A stretch of DNA of 64,000 nucleotides, taken from assembly GCA_902795275.1 (NCBI GenBank), contig CADBKQ010000023.1, positions 1 to 64,000 on the forward strand, written 5' to 3'. Under the pieces are notes generated by a model. That model was not told the DNA's origin and ran no database searches. It was given only the letters and a program-made list of their open reading frames with translations. This document shows, piece by piece, positions 34,279 to 41,967 of the stretch. Source of the DNA: an uncultured Eubacteriales bacterium (lineage in GTDB: Bacteria > Bacillota > Clostridia > Christensenellales > Aristaeellaceae). The position numbers and the translations under genes are program-made. How positions within the stretch are numbered: position 1 is the first letter of the stretch; every line of letters starts with the position of its first letter.

Positions 34279-35739
34279 TTATTCTCCTTTCAGGACGATA
34301 GCGGGATCAATCGCCACGGCGCGTTTGATGGGCAGCAGGCAGGAGGCCGCCGCAATCGCCATGGACACGATAATGGCGGCGGGCAGCAGCAGGGGCTGGA
34401 AGGTGATGGAGGAGCCGAACACATTCACGCTCACCACCTGGGCGAACACGAAGCCCAAGACGGCCCCCATCACGCCGCCCAGCAGACCCAGGAACAGCCC
34501 TTCGCCCAGGAACTCCGCCCGGATGGAGCCGTCCGACGCGCCCAAGGCTTTGCGCAGGCCGATTTCCCGCCTGCGTTCGGACACCACCGCCATCATGGTG
34601 GTGCTGACGCAGATCATGGTCAGCAGCAGAACGACCAATGTGACCAGGAACACAAGCGCCGTCAGCTTTTCCAGCACCGACGCTTCGGAGCGCGCCACGC
34701 GCTTGACCAGCCGGGCCTGAATGCTGCCGCTGTTTTCGGTGATCGTATCGGCGTAGGCTTCCAGCTGGTCCACGCCGGCGGACACGGAAAGCTCCGCCAC
34801 GTCCAATTGATCCGCGCCGGTCATGGTTTCCATGTCCCGGAGAGAGAGGAACACATAGCTTTCTTCCTCGCCGCCGGTGGTCAGGATGCCGGTGACGGTG
34901 AAGTTCAGCGTCTTGGGCTGGACGGAAACCGCCGTTTCCGTGGCCTGGTTCAAGGCGTCCACCACCGCATTGGATGTAACCGTCGCGCCGGTCAATGCGT
35001 CCACGCCGTCGCCCAGCGTCAGGGGCAGGGACTTGCCGATGAACTGACCCAGGAACGCTTCGTCCTCCGGGATGCGTCCGCCGTATTCCGGGGTCTGGGT
35101 GGAGGCGTCCACGGACAGGGAGGAGATTTTCGCCTCCTCATCCAGTACCGCGCTGACGTACACGACCCCGCCGCCAAAGCCCTCCGCGCTTCCGGACAGG
35201 GACGCGCCGGGCAGGCGGCTTTCCTCCGGGGTCTTGTCATTCGCATGGCTGGCCGGCTGGTACGTCAGTTCCATGGTGGAGCCAAGCTTCGCGCCGATGG
35301 TGTCCGCGATTTCCTTGCCCACCAGCACCTGCCGGGTCTCGCTGGGGTACGCGCCTTCCACGCTGAAATAGGGGCTGGTCTTGGTGATCTGCGCAAAATC
35401 CGTCCCCGCGGCGGTGAAGGACTGCTGCCGGGTGGTCATGTCCAGGCGCACATAGCGGTACGGGGCCGCGCCCACCAAAGCGTCCTCCGGGATGGTCTTG
35501 AGCGCTTCCGTCAGGCTTTCGCTGTTCAGGGTTTCGCCGTCCTTGGGCAGCAGCAGCATGTTCGCGCCGTAGGAACGGAACTGCGCGCCCATCTGCCGGG
35601 GCACGTCCACATAGATGGTCACCAGCCCCGCCAAGATGGTGGCCCCGATGCCGATGGACAAAAGCGCAATCAGCATACGCGACCTTCTGCGCAGCAGCGA
35701 TGCCGTGATCATGCGAAGGAACATTCGTCTTTGGGTCAT
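34279..35739 (-). CDS. FtsX-type ABC permease with inserted FMN-binding domain
   Basis: The 486-residue protein has one N-terminal membrane segment (about 22-44), an extracytoplasmic domain, and three C-terminal segments; the segment SERRREIGLRKALGASDGS and the end IDPAIVLKGE are typical of MacB/FtsX permeases. Within the outer domain, residues about 184-268 read as an FMN-binding domain: GFGGGVVYVSAVLDEEAKI, DASTQTPEYGGRIP, EDEAFLGQFIGK, then VDALTGATVTSNAVVDALNQ. D247-A-L-T250-G-A-T253 is the motif ApbE flavinylates, with FMN attached to the last threonine. The permease may thus carry covalent flavin outside the membrane. It is the second permease of the P19/FTR1-linked set and directly precedes its ATPase. 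Confidence 0.85.
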   Translation of the reverse strand: MTQRRMFLRMITASLLRRRSRMLIALLSIGIGATILAGLVTIYVDVPRQMGAQFRSYGANMLLLPKDGETLNSESLTEALKTIPEDALVGAAPYRYVRLDMTTRQQSFTAAGTDFAQITKTSPYFSVEGAYPSETRQVLVGKEIADTIGAKLGSTMELTYQPASHANDKTPEESRLPGASLSGSAEGFGGGVVYVSAVLDEEAKISSLSVDASTQTPEYGGRIPEDEAFLGQFIGKSLPLTLGDGVDALTGATVTSNAVVDALNQATETAVSVQPKTLNFTVTGILTTGGEEESYVFLSLRDMETMTGADQLDVAELSVSAGVDQLEAYADTITENSGSIQARLVKRVARSEASVLEKLTALVFLVTLVVLLLTMICVSTTMMAVVSERRREIGLRKALGASDGSIRAEFLGEGLFLGLLGGVMGAVLGFVFAQVVSVNVFGSSITFQPLLLPAAIIVSMAIAAASCLLPIKRAVAIDPAIVLKGE

Positions 35740-35777
35740 TTCGTTTCAATCCTCCATGACAATTGGAACAACGTATG

Positions 35778-35885
35778 AGAGTACAGAGTTCAGAGTGCAG
35801 AGTACAGATGATATTGTGTGCGCTTTTATCAAGCATTTGGGAAAGTATATTCATCTATACTCTGTTCCCTGTACTCTGTTCTCTG
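35778..35885. repeat. Inverted repeat built of GTACAGAGT-type units
   Basis: The left arm (35778-35810) contains AGAGTACAGAG and CAGAGTGCAGAGTACAGATG. The right arm (35852-35885) contains CATCTATACTCTG and CCCTGTACTCTG. The arms are imperfect complements around a 41-base middle. The element fills the 147-base gap between the two FtsX-type permease genes and would form a hairpin in the operon mRNA. Confidence 0.6.
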
Positions 35886-35886
35886 A

Positions 35887-37182
35887 TTACCGTCCTCCGT
35901 GCAGCACTTCCGCGGGCCGCAGGCGCAGCACCTGCCGGATGGCGGGCAGGCTGCCGGCAATCGTGACCAGGGCAATCAGCCCCGCCACGATGGGCGCGAC
36001 CTTGGGGTTCATGTCGATGGCAGAGCCGAACACACTGTGTCCGATCAGCTGCGCGAAACCAAAGCCCAGTAAATACCCGGCCCCGAAGCCCACCAAGGCG
36101 GTAATCAATATCTCCGTCATCACCACGCCGGTAATGGAATGATCCCGCGCGCCGATGGCCTTGAGCAGGCCAATTTCCTGGCTGCGCTCCATGACGGAGG
36201 CGGTGACCAGGTTGGAAATGCCCAGGGCCGAGCCGATGAGGCTCAGGGCGGTAATCAGGATCATGAGCAGCTTGGTTTTGTCCAGGATGGTGCCCTCGCT
36301 CTCGGCCACCTTGCGCACGGCGCTGGCGACAGAGCCGGTGATGACCTCCTGAATCTGATAGCAGATGGCGCTGACATAGGCCGTGCAGTACCAGGTTTCA
36401 TAGTCGCGGCTGGACAGCGCGGCGGGATTGCGCGCCGCCCGGCGGGCCAGCTCGTTGTCCGGGGTGGTCAGGGCGGACACCTCGATGGAGGCCACCTTGT
36501 TTTCCCGGTCGGTCAGGGCCTGCGCCAAGTCCAGAATGCTGAAAATCTGCTCGTCCTCGTCGCCGCCCGCGTCGTAAACACCCGCGACAGTCACATCTTT
36601 TTCGCCATGAGAAGCGGCGATATGCACGGTATCGCCCGCGCGCCAGCCCATCTTCTGCGCCAGCAGCGCGCCGACCATGATTTCGGAAGCGGCGTTCTCA
36701 TCCTTTTCATCCAGCCAGCGGCCTTCCGTCACGTCCCACCAGGAGCGCATCCCCACCACGCCCGCGTCCAAGCTTTCGCCGGTAGGCAAATCCAAATGGT
36801 GGTTGAACCAGGTGCCCGTCATCTTGACCGCGCTTCCGTCCGGCAGCGTCACCTGCGCGTCCAGGAAGGGCGTAAAGTCCACGATGTTGAACGCCCAGAA
36901 AATGGTTTTCAGCTTTCCCAGTTCGTCCTCCCGCAGGTAAGCGGCGTTCAGCTCCGCCCCTTCGCCCACGTCGTAAATGTCGGACAGCAGGGAGGAATCC
37001 TTGGGCTTGACCGTGATATTGGCCCCGTAGTTTTTCAGTTCCTTATTGACCTTTTCTTCCACGCCCAGCACCACGTTCAGCATCCCCGTCGCCAGGGACG
37101 CGCCCAGCGCAATGGTCAGCGCGATCAAAAGCATTTTGCCCTTCTGATGAAAGAGCACGCCGCGGATCATACGGAATAACAT
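35887..37182 (-). CDS. FtsX-type ABC permease (first permease of the P19-linked system)
   Basis: MLFRMIRGVLFHQKGK starting at 37182 is preferred, with GAAAGGAAA upstream. The 431-residue protein has an N-terminal membrane segment (MLLIALTIALGASLATGML), a large outer domain (GANITVKPKDSSLLSD; MVGALLAQKMGWRAGD), and three C-terminal segments with ERSQEIGLLKAIGARDHS and the end LRPAEVLHGGR. The WYCTAYVSAICYQIQEV stretch has two cysteines at the outer end. By gene order it corresponds to the first of the paired permeases (Cj1661/Cj1662 type) that follow the DUF2318 gene in p19 loci. A hairpin repeat lies between its ribosome binding site and the DUF2318 gene. Confidence 0.83.
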   Translation of the reverse strand: MLFRMIRGVLFHQKGKMLLIALTIALGASLATGMLNVVLGVEEKVNKELKNYGANITVKPKDSSLLSDIYDVGEGAELNAAYLREDELGKLKTIFWAFNIVDFTPFLDAQVTLPDGSAVKMTGTWFNHHLDLPTGESLDAGVVGMRSWWDVTEGRWLDEKDENAASEIMVGALLAQKMGWRAGDTVHIAASHGEKDVTVAGVYDAGGDEDEQIFSILDLAQALTDRENKVASIEVSALTTPDNELARRAARNPAALSSRDYETWYCTAYVSAICYQIQEVITGSVASAVRKVAESEGTILDKTKLLMILITALSLIGSALGISNLVTASVMERSQEIGLLKAIGARDHSITGVVMTEILITALVGFGAGYLLGFGFAQLIGHSVFGSAIDMNPKVAPIVAGLIALVTIAGSLPAIRQVLRLRPAEVLHGGR

Positions 37183-37195
37183 GGGCATTTCCTTT

Positions 37196-37262
37196 CCGGG
37201 GGAAACCATTCTTTGGAGGCCAAAGAATGGTTTCCCCCGGACCCCCTTCCAAGAAAGCCATA
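37196..37262. repeat. GGGGGAAACC hairpin repeat, copy 2 (inverted orientation)
   Basis: GGGGGAAACCATTCTTTGG and CCAAAGAATGGTTTCCCCC are perfect complements around a 3-base loop. They are followed by ACCCCCTTCCAAGAAAGCCATA, the complement of the flank seen in copies 1, 3 and 4. It lies inside the iron operon, directly upstream of the first FtsX permease. Confidence 0.88.
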
Positions 37263-37305
37263 GGGAAAACGATCCTTTTTTCCTCCAACAGATGAATCAT
37301 CCCTC

Positions 37306-38601
37306 TTATCTGAATTCTTTTTCACCCGCGATAATATCGCTCAACCGGAAAACGAGGTTTCCATCCTTTACTTCATAGGGCATGGGAATGGGATTGCAGC
37401 CGCCCTTGAAGCCGATGGTGTTGATGTTCATCACCACGTCGCAGCGCTTGCAGATGATCTGTCCGCTGCGCTCGAAGTAGCCCGCGTTGCCGCAGACCTC
37501 GCAGGCGTCCAGCCCCACGCCGAAGGAGGCGGAATTGGGCTTCTTCACCACGATCCAGCGGACGTTGATGTTCTTTTCCGTCTTATACTCAAAGCGGTGC
37601 AGATGCCCGTCGCTGACGTTCTCCATCGGCACCAAAATCACGCCCGCTTCCTGATCCACGGTGTAGGCTTCCGGCGCGGACAGCTCCACCTGTTTGGTGT
37701 CGTTGGTTTTTACCACCGTCATGATGACCGCGCACAGGGCGACGCAAATCAGCACGCCGACCGCCACCCGCCGCCAGTGCCGGTTCCGGGCTTTCAGCTT
37801 GCGCAATTGCGCCGGGTTGTCGTAGGGTTCTTGGATAACCGTGCCCTGCCGGAACAGGAGCGCGGCCAGCAGTACGGCGATGCCCGCCATGATCCAGATA
37901 AACAGCATGGCATAGTTGGCGGTAAACATCATCCAATCCCCGATCCAGCCGTAAGCTGCGTCGGTGTATTTCACGGGCCAGCCCAGCCATTTGGCCCGGT
38001 TCACCCAGGGCACAAAGAAGCGGCCGAAGCAATAAACGGCAAAGGAAAGCAGGCCCGCGTTCAGAGCGAACGGAACCAGGCCGTAGGGCTTTATGTACAG
38101 CGCACAGCGGGAAAGCAGGCGCGAATAGACGAACAGCAGCACCAGCGCGCCCAGCCATCCGGCCATGCGCACCAGATAATAGGAAGAGAAATACCCCTGG
38201 CCCATGGTATTGAAGCTGAACGGATACAGCAGCACGCCGGGCAGGGAATAGAAAATCAGCGTGGCCGACAGGAGGGAACCCGCAACGCAGAGGAGCATGC
38301 TCCCCGCCTTTGCTGTGGCGTTTTCCTTGCAGCCAAACAGCACCGTCAGCAGCAGGATCAAAACAGTGAGCGTCAGAATGACCGCGTAAATGTAATGATT
38401 CCAATGGCTGGAAATGATGAGCTTGGTGTTGAATTTCACGGCAGCCAGAGCAATGGACGCCAGAACGCCCGCGCCCAGAGCGATTCCGTGGATCGTCCGT
38501 CCATTCCGGCCCAGCAGCCGGGACAGCAGCACGTGCATGAGGGTGGTCAGGGTAACGGCCAGGAACAAGTCCTGCGTCACCATCCAGAGATATTTGAACA
38601 C
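37306..38601 (-). CDS. DUF2318 multi-spanning membrane protein of the P19/FTR1 system
   Basis: The start is GTG 38601 with GGAGG 7 bases upstream. The 431-residue protein has about eight membrane segments in its first 295 residues and a C-terminal extracytoplasmic domain (DUF2318). The domain carries CEVCGNAGY, ICKRCDVVM and GGCNPIPMPYE, i.e. CxxC pairs plus a further cysteine that could bind metal or take part in electron transfer. It corresponds to Cj1660 of the Campylobacter p19 locus. The family is thought to act with FTR1 and P19 in iron oxidation/reduction or delivery; the exact chemistry is not established. It lies between two hairpin repeats in the operon. Confidence 0.85.
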   Translation of the reverse strand: MFKYLWMVTQDLFLAVTLTTLMHVLLSRLLGRNGRTIHGIALGAGVLASIALAAVKFNTKLIISSHWNHYIYAVILTLTVLILLLTVLFGCKENATAKAGSMLLCVAGSLLSATLIFYSLPGVLLYPFSFNTMGQGYFSSYYLVRMAGWLGALVLLFVYSRLLSRCALYIKPYGLVPFALNAGLLSFAVYCFGRFFVPWVNRAKWLGWPVKYTDAAYGWIGDWMMFTANYAMLFIWIMAGIAVLLAALLFRQGTVIQEPYDNPAQLRKLKARNRHWRRVAVGVLICVALCAVIMTVVKTNDTKQVELSAPEAYTVDQEAGVILVPMENVSDGHLHRFEYKTEKNINVRWIVVKKPNSASFGVGLDACEVCGNAGYFERSGQIICKRCDVVMNINTIGFKGGCNPIPMPYEVKDGNLVFRLSDIIAGEKEFR

Positions 38602-38643
38602 AGCACAACCTCCGAAAAATCAGAGTCCATAAACGTGCGTAAT

Positions 38644-38678
38644 GCTGGCACGTCATCCCCCGCGGATGACATGCCAGC
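38644..38678. other. Intra-operon hairpin downstream of the P19 gene
   Basis: GCTGGCACGTCATCC (38644-38658) and GGATGACATGCCAGC (38664-38678) form a 15-bp stem with one wobble pair and a 5-base loop. With copy 3 of the hairpin repeat it occupies the 199-base gap between the P19-like and DUF2318 genes. This arrangement could stabilise or partly end the FTR1-P19 part of the transcript. Confidence 0.55.
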
Positions 38679-38720
38679 AAGCGTTAGCCTAACAAAAGTA
38701 TGTGATCGAGACATACCCTT

Positions 38721-38785
38721 TTTGGCTTTCTTGGAAGGGGGTCTGGGGGAAACCATTCTTTGGCCTCCAAAGAATGGTTTCCCCC
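38721..38785. repeat. GGGGGAAACC hairpin repeat, copy 3
   Basis: TTTGGCTTTCTTGGAAGGGGG is followed by GGGGGAAACCATTCTTTGG and TCCAAAGAATGGTTTCCCCC, a perfect stem. It begins 16 bases below the stop of the P19-like gene in the direction of transcription. Confidence 0.88.
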
Positions 38786-38800
38786 ATAAATCTCCCAGTC

Positions 38801-39355
38801 TTACCATTCCTTGACGAACTTCCAGCCGGTCCAGGTGGCGGTCAGGGGTTCGGTCCAGAAGCCGTCCTTGGCTTCCACGCCGGTTTCGGCGTCCACGTGG
38901 AGCAGGTAGCCGTTTTCAGCGGGGCTCTTGATGTACAGGGTGATGGAGTATTCGCCTTCGGGGAGGGGGATATTATTGCCGTAGTGGGGGCCGTCGGAAG
39001 CAGCCATGGGCATCATGGAGCCGGAGTACACTTCCTTGCCGTCCAGGTCCTTGATGACGAAATCAATGCTCAGGTAGGGCACCCAGCCGTCCACGGGGAA
39101 GCCGTAGGGGTTCTCGTTGGCGGTCAGGTCCACTTCAATGTGCAGGTCGGAGCCTTCCTTGGGGGTAGCGTTCTCGGCGGGAGCCATGTCCACGGGCTGG
39201 AAGTAAACCATCGCCATGGTCATGAAGCCGACTTCCTGTTCGCCCTCCACGCCCAGCTCGTATTCATCGAAACCCGCTTCTTCTTCGGCGAGACCGAAAG
39301 CGGACATGGACAGCAGCATCATAGCAGCCAGCAGCAAAGCGATAAACTTCTTCAT
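38801..39355 (-). CDS. P19/FetP/Tp34-family periplasmic iron-binding protein
   Basis: AGGAGGATTT precedes ATG 39355. The 184-residue protein has a clean signal peptide ending FGLAEEE. Its mature part shows P19-family features: GFMTMAMVYFQPVDMAP, HIEVDLTANENPYGFP, GWVPYLSIDFVIKD, SDGPHYGNNIPLPEGEYS. The histidine of GPHYG and the methionine/acidic cluster near the N-terminus correspond to copper- and iron-binding residues of Campylobacter P19 and E. coli FetP. P19 proteins are Ig-like dimers that bind Cu and Fe and assist FTR1-type permeases. It lies between the FTR1 and DUF2318 genes, as in other p19 loci. Confidence 0.87.
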   Translation of the reverse strand: MKKFIALLLAAMMLLSMSAFGLAEEEAGFDEYELGVEGEQEVGFMTMAMVYFQPVDMAPAENATPKEGSDLHIEVDLTANENPYGFPVDGWVPYLSIDFVIKDLDGKEVYSGSMMPMAASDGPHYGNNIPLPEGEYSITLYIKSPAENGYLLHVDAETGVEAKDGFWTEPLTATWTGWKFVKEW

Positions 39356-39430
39356 TTTGAAATCCTCCTACATTTTTTCATTGTATATCCTACGCGGGCT
39401 GCGCGGGGCAGCTTCGCGGGGGTACCGTCT

Positions 39431-41179
39431 TTATTTGGAATACTGCGCTTTCAAAGCGTCCATCTTGCCGCGATAGTGCGCAATCAGGAACGTGACCAGC
39501 AGGATGATGGACAGGATCAGCTGGGGCAGCAGCGTTTCCAGCCAGGGATAGATGCCGAAGATCTGGATCACGTCGTTTTCCGGCACGCCGGGCACGCGCA
39601 GGGCCAGGTCGAACACATTGCCCTCCGCCAGCTCCTTGATGCCGCTGCCCAGGAAGGAAACGCACATCACGGCCATCAGGATGGAGGTGGCGGTGAAGAA
39701 CACCTTGATGGGCAGCTTGATGGACAGCTTCGTGATCGCCAGGTACACGAACACCAGCAGCACGCAGCCCGCGCCGAAGCCCGCCCATACCATGCCGGGA
39801 TTGCCCTCCGCCAGCATGGGCTGGTAGAACAGCACCACTTCCGCGCCTTCCCGGAACACGGACAGGAACGCGGTGAAGGCCAGGGCGAAGGCGCTGCCCT
39901 GCTCCACGGAGGCCTGCACCTTGCCGTCGATGTACCGGCTCCAGGAGGCGGCTTCCGCTTTGGAGATCATCCAGTTGCTCACATAGAACAGCACACACAC
40001 AGCGATCAGGGCGGTGATGCCCTCGATGACCTCCTGGGCCAGCCCCGCGCCGACGAACGCCTGCTTGGCCCAGGCCAGCACCGCGGCGGCAATGAAGCTG
40101 GCAATTACGCCGCAGACCGCGCCGATGTACACGTTTTTCAGGCTCTTACCGTTGCCGCTCTTGGTGAGGTAGGCGATGATGGCGGCAATGACCAGAATGG
40201 CTTCCAGCCCTTCCCGGACGATGATGCCGAACGCGCCCAGGAACGTGAGCAGCCGGGGATCGGAGGGCTTTGCTTCCTCCTGGACTTCGGCAGCAGTCTC
40301 CCCCGTTTCCGCCGTCAGCGCGGCCTTGGCTTCCGCCGCCTGGGTGTCCAGGGCTTTGGCCTGTTTCAGAATCTGGTTCTTCGCGCCGTCGGTGGTGGTG
40401 CGGTATTTGTTCTTCTGATATTTCGTGGAAGCCGACGCCACCAGGCCCCGCAGGTCGGAGAAATACCCATCCGTTTTCTGCCGGTCTTTTAAAGAAAGAT
40501 CGGTGTAGATTTTGTGGCTCAGTCCGGATTCCTCATAAACGGAATAGAAAGCCGTGTTCAGGTTGTCCAGGGCGGCTTCAAAGTCCTTGTCCAGGTAGCC
40601 CATATAGGCGGTGTCCAGCAGTTCCTTCACCAGTGTCGCCGCCTCGTACCAGCTGGCGTATTTCTGCGCCGCGTTGGGGTCGGCGGAGTATTCGGGATAG
40701 GGATCGGCGGAAACCAGTTCGCCCCGCTTGTAATACTTGGTTTCGCTCTGCGCGCCGCCCTGCAGCGCCGCCAGCTTGTTGCCGTCCTCCCGGATCATGG
40801 CTTTCAGCTTTTGCAGCGCGCTGCGCACGGACACGATGGTTTCCTGATCGGTGTTTTCCTTTTTCACCGCCGCCTTGCAGGCGGAAAACTGCATCTCCAC
40901 CGCGTTCTTCCGGTTGCCGGAAACGTAGCTCATGGTCTGCCGTTCAAAGCCCGTGGTTTCATACACCCGGAAATAAGCGTTGCTCACGTTGTCATACGCC
41001 GTTTTCCCGTCGCCGTCTAAATAGCTTTCAAAGGCCGCGTCCAGGAATTTGTCGATTTCGTCCGCCGCGTCCGCCCAGCGGGTGGAGGCGGCTTCTTCCG
41101 CCCAAGCGCCCCAGGGCAGCGCCAGCAGCAGGATCATCAGGCCGCACAGCAGCTTCGCGGCGAGCCCTCTCTTTGTCAT
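39431..41179 (-). CDS. FTR1-family iron permease with extracytoplasmic N-terminal domain
   Basis: The 582-residue protein starts at 41179 (AAGGAAGTTTC upstream) with a signal peptide (LLLALPWGAWAEEA). An outer, helical domain of about 300 residues consists of two similar halves (FLDAAFESYLDGDGKTAYDN and LLDTAYMGYLDKDFEAALDN). The membrane part has seven or so segments and the two iron motifs REGLEAILVI (about residue 320) and FREGAEVVLFY (about residue 441). These REGxE motifs pass Fe3+ in FTR1/EfeU proteins. It is the first gene of the P19/FTR1 operon, and two TTAGA/TCTAA-type palindromes lie in its promoter region, so expression should rise when metal is scarce. Confidence 0.9.
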   Translation of the reverse strand: MTKRGLAAKLLCGLMILLLALPWGAWAEEAASTRWADAADEIDKFLDAAFESYLDGDGKTAYDNVSNAYFRVYETTGFERQTMSYVSGNRKNAVEMQFSACKAAVKKENTDQETIVSVRSALQKLKAMIREDGNKLAALQGGAQSETKYYKRGELVSADPYPEYSADPNAAQKYASWYEAATLVKELLDTAYMGYLDKDFEAALDNLNTAFYSVYEESGLSHKIYTDLSLKDRQKTDGYFSDLRGLVASASTKYQKNKYRTTTDGAKNQILKQAKALDTQAAEAKAALTAETGETAAEVQEEAKPSDPRLLTFLGAFGIIVREGLEAILVIAAIIAYLTKSGNGKSLKNVYIGAVCGVIASFIAAAVLAWAKQAFVGAGLAQEVIEGITALIAVCVLFYVSNWMISKAEAASWSRYIDGKVQASVEQGSAFALAFTAFLSVFREGAEVVLFYQPMLAEGNPGMVWAGFGAGCVLLVFVYLAITKLSIKLPIKVFFTATSILMAVMCVSFLGSGIKELAEGNVFDLALRVPGVPENDVIQIFGIYPWLETLLPQLILSIILLVTFLIAHYRGKMDALKAQYSK

Positions 41180-41232
41180 GCTGAAACTTCCTTTCCGTCC
41201 GGCTATCCCGGTGTTTGTGTGACAGCCGACTT

Positions 41233-41252
41233 GCGTTAGAAAATTCTAACGC
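41233..41252. promoter_or_regulatory. Operator palindrome A upstream of the FTR1 operon
   Basis: GCGTTAGAAAATTCTAACGC is a 9+2+9 palindrome, perfect in both arms. It lies 54 bases before the FTR1 start codon and is the strongest member of the TTAGA/TCTAA group seen here. Its form is like DtxR-family operators. Confidence 0.75.
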
Positions 41253-41262
41253 CGGGGTTATA

Positions 41263-41277
41263 ATAGCATATTCTAAC
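41263..41277. promoter_or_regulatory. Operator-like site B (FTR1 promoter)
   Basis: ATAGCATATTCTAAC (complement GTTAGAATATGCTAT) is an imperfect copy of the same palindrome. It overlaps a possible minus-strand -10 (TATTAT, 41260-41265) of the FTR1 operon. Confidence 0.55.
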
Positions 41278-41359
41278 TTTTTCCGCTATCATGATATTGA
41301 CCATTTTTCGGATTTTGTTGTCCAATATTGACTTCTTCAAAAAAAGTCTGGAAAAATAA

Positions 41360-41375
41360 GTTAGAGTATGCTAAT
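41360..41375. promoter_or_regulatory. Operator-like site C (AraC-gene side)
   Basis: GTTAGAGTATGCTAAT resembles the group consensus with one arm changed. It lies 66-81 bases before the AraC-like gene in the divergent control region. Confidence 0.55.
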
Positions 41376-41384
41376 ATATGAACG

Positions 41385-41400
41385 GTTAGCAGAATCTAAT
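41385..41400. promoter_or_regulatory. Operator-like site D (AraC-gene side)
   Basis: GTTAGCAGAATCTAAT is a further imperfect palindrome of the group, centred 25 bases after site C. Four sites in 170 bases suggest cooperative control of both divergent transcripts. Confidence 0.5.
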
Positions 41401-41440
41401 CGTTTGGTGACGAACGATCGTAAAGGAAGAAGGTGCCGGT

Positions 41441-41818
41441 TTGGAAGAAAACAGGGAAAGCTCCTTCATGTCCGTCAGAAAGAAAGCCGGCAGCGAAGCG
41501 CTGACAAACGCCGCGATTGCTTACATGAAGCAGCACCGGACGGACAAATTCTCCTTGCAGGAGATGGCCGACGCGCTGTTTGTCAATGGCAGCTATCTGC
41601 TCAGGACGTTCAAACGGCATACGGGATACACGCCGCTGGCTTATCATCATCATATCCGGTGCGAGTACGCGAAGGAGCAGCTCATCAGCACAAACCAAAG
41701 CGTATCCGAAATCGGCGAAGCGGCGGGGTTCGTTTCTTCCTCCCATTTTTCCCACATCTTCAAAAAGATGGAAGGCTGCACGCCCACGGAGTACCGGATG
41801 AATCATCAGGAAACATAA
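41441..41818 (+). CDS. Single-domain AraC-family transcriptional regulator
   Basis: The start is taken as TTG 41441 (AAGGAAGAAGG upstream); ATG 41468 is an alternative with a poorer site. The 125-residue protein is essentially only the AraC DNA-binding domain: FSLQEMADALFVNGSYLLRTFKR (first HTH), QSVSEIGEAAGFVSSSHFSHIFKKMEG (second HTH) and CTPTEYR. There is no ligand-binding domain, as in MarA/SoxS-like activators whose level controls their activity. It is divergent from the FTR1 operon with shared operator-like sites, so metal may set its expression. Candidate targets are the iron genes. Confidence 0.8.
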   Translation: MEENRESSFMSVRKKAGSEALTNAAIAYMKQHRTDKFSLQEMADALFVNGSYLLRTFKRHTGYTPLAYHHHIRCEYAKEQLISTNQSVSEIGEAAGFVSSSHFSHIFKKMEGCTPTEYRMNHQET

Positions 41819-41870
41819 TAGTCACTCATAAGCAAAAGCATTTATTGAGTGGTAGAAACCCAGAAATTTT

Positions 41871-41936
41871 TATGGTTTTCTCAGAAGGGGGTCTGGGGGA
41901 AAACACTCTTTGACCCTCAAAGAGTGGTTTCCCCCA
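41871..41936. repeat. GGGGGAAACC hairpin repeat, copy 4
   Basis: TATGGTTTTCTCAGAAGGGGG is followed by CTGGGGGAAAACACTCTTTGA and TCAAAGAGTGGTTTCCCCCAG. The inner arms differ from copies 2 and 3 (ACTCTTTGA against ATTCTTTGG) but the opposite arm changes to match. It lies between the AraC-like and second DtxR-like genes. Confidence 0.85.
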
Positions 41937-41967
41937 GCATCTCCTCCGGATAAGGAGGAATCTGCTC

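Noticed and set aside
34243..35778. A 511-codon plus-strand frame over the FMN-FtsX permease
   Set aside because: Shadow of the minus-strand permease; composition and lack of a start site argue against it.
38702..40492. A 596-codon plus-strand frame over the P19 and FTR1 genes
   Set aside because: Rich in His, Gly and Gln with no domain sense; the minus strand carries unmistakable P19 and REGxE motifs.
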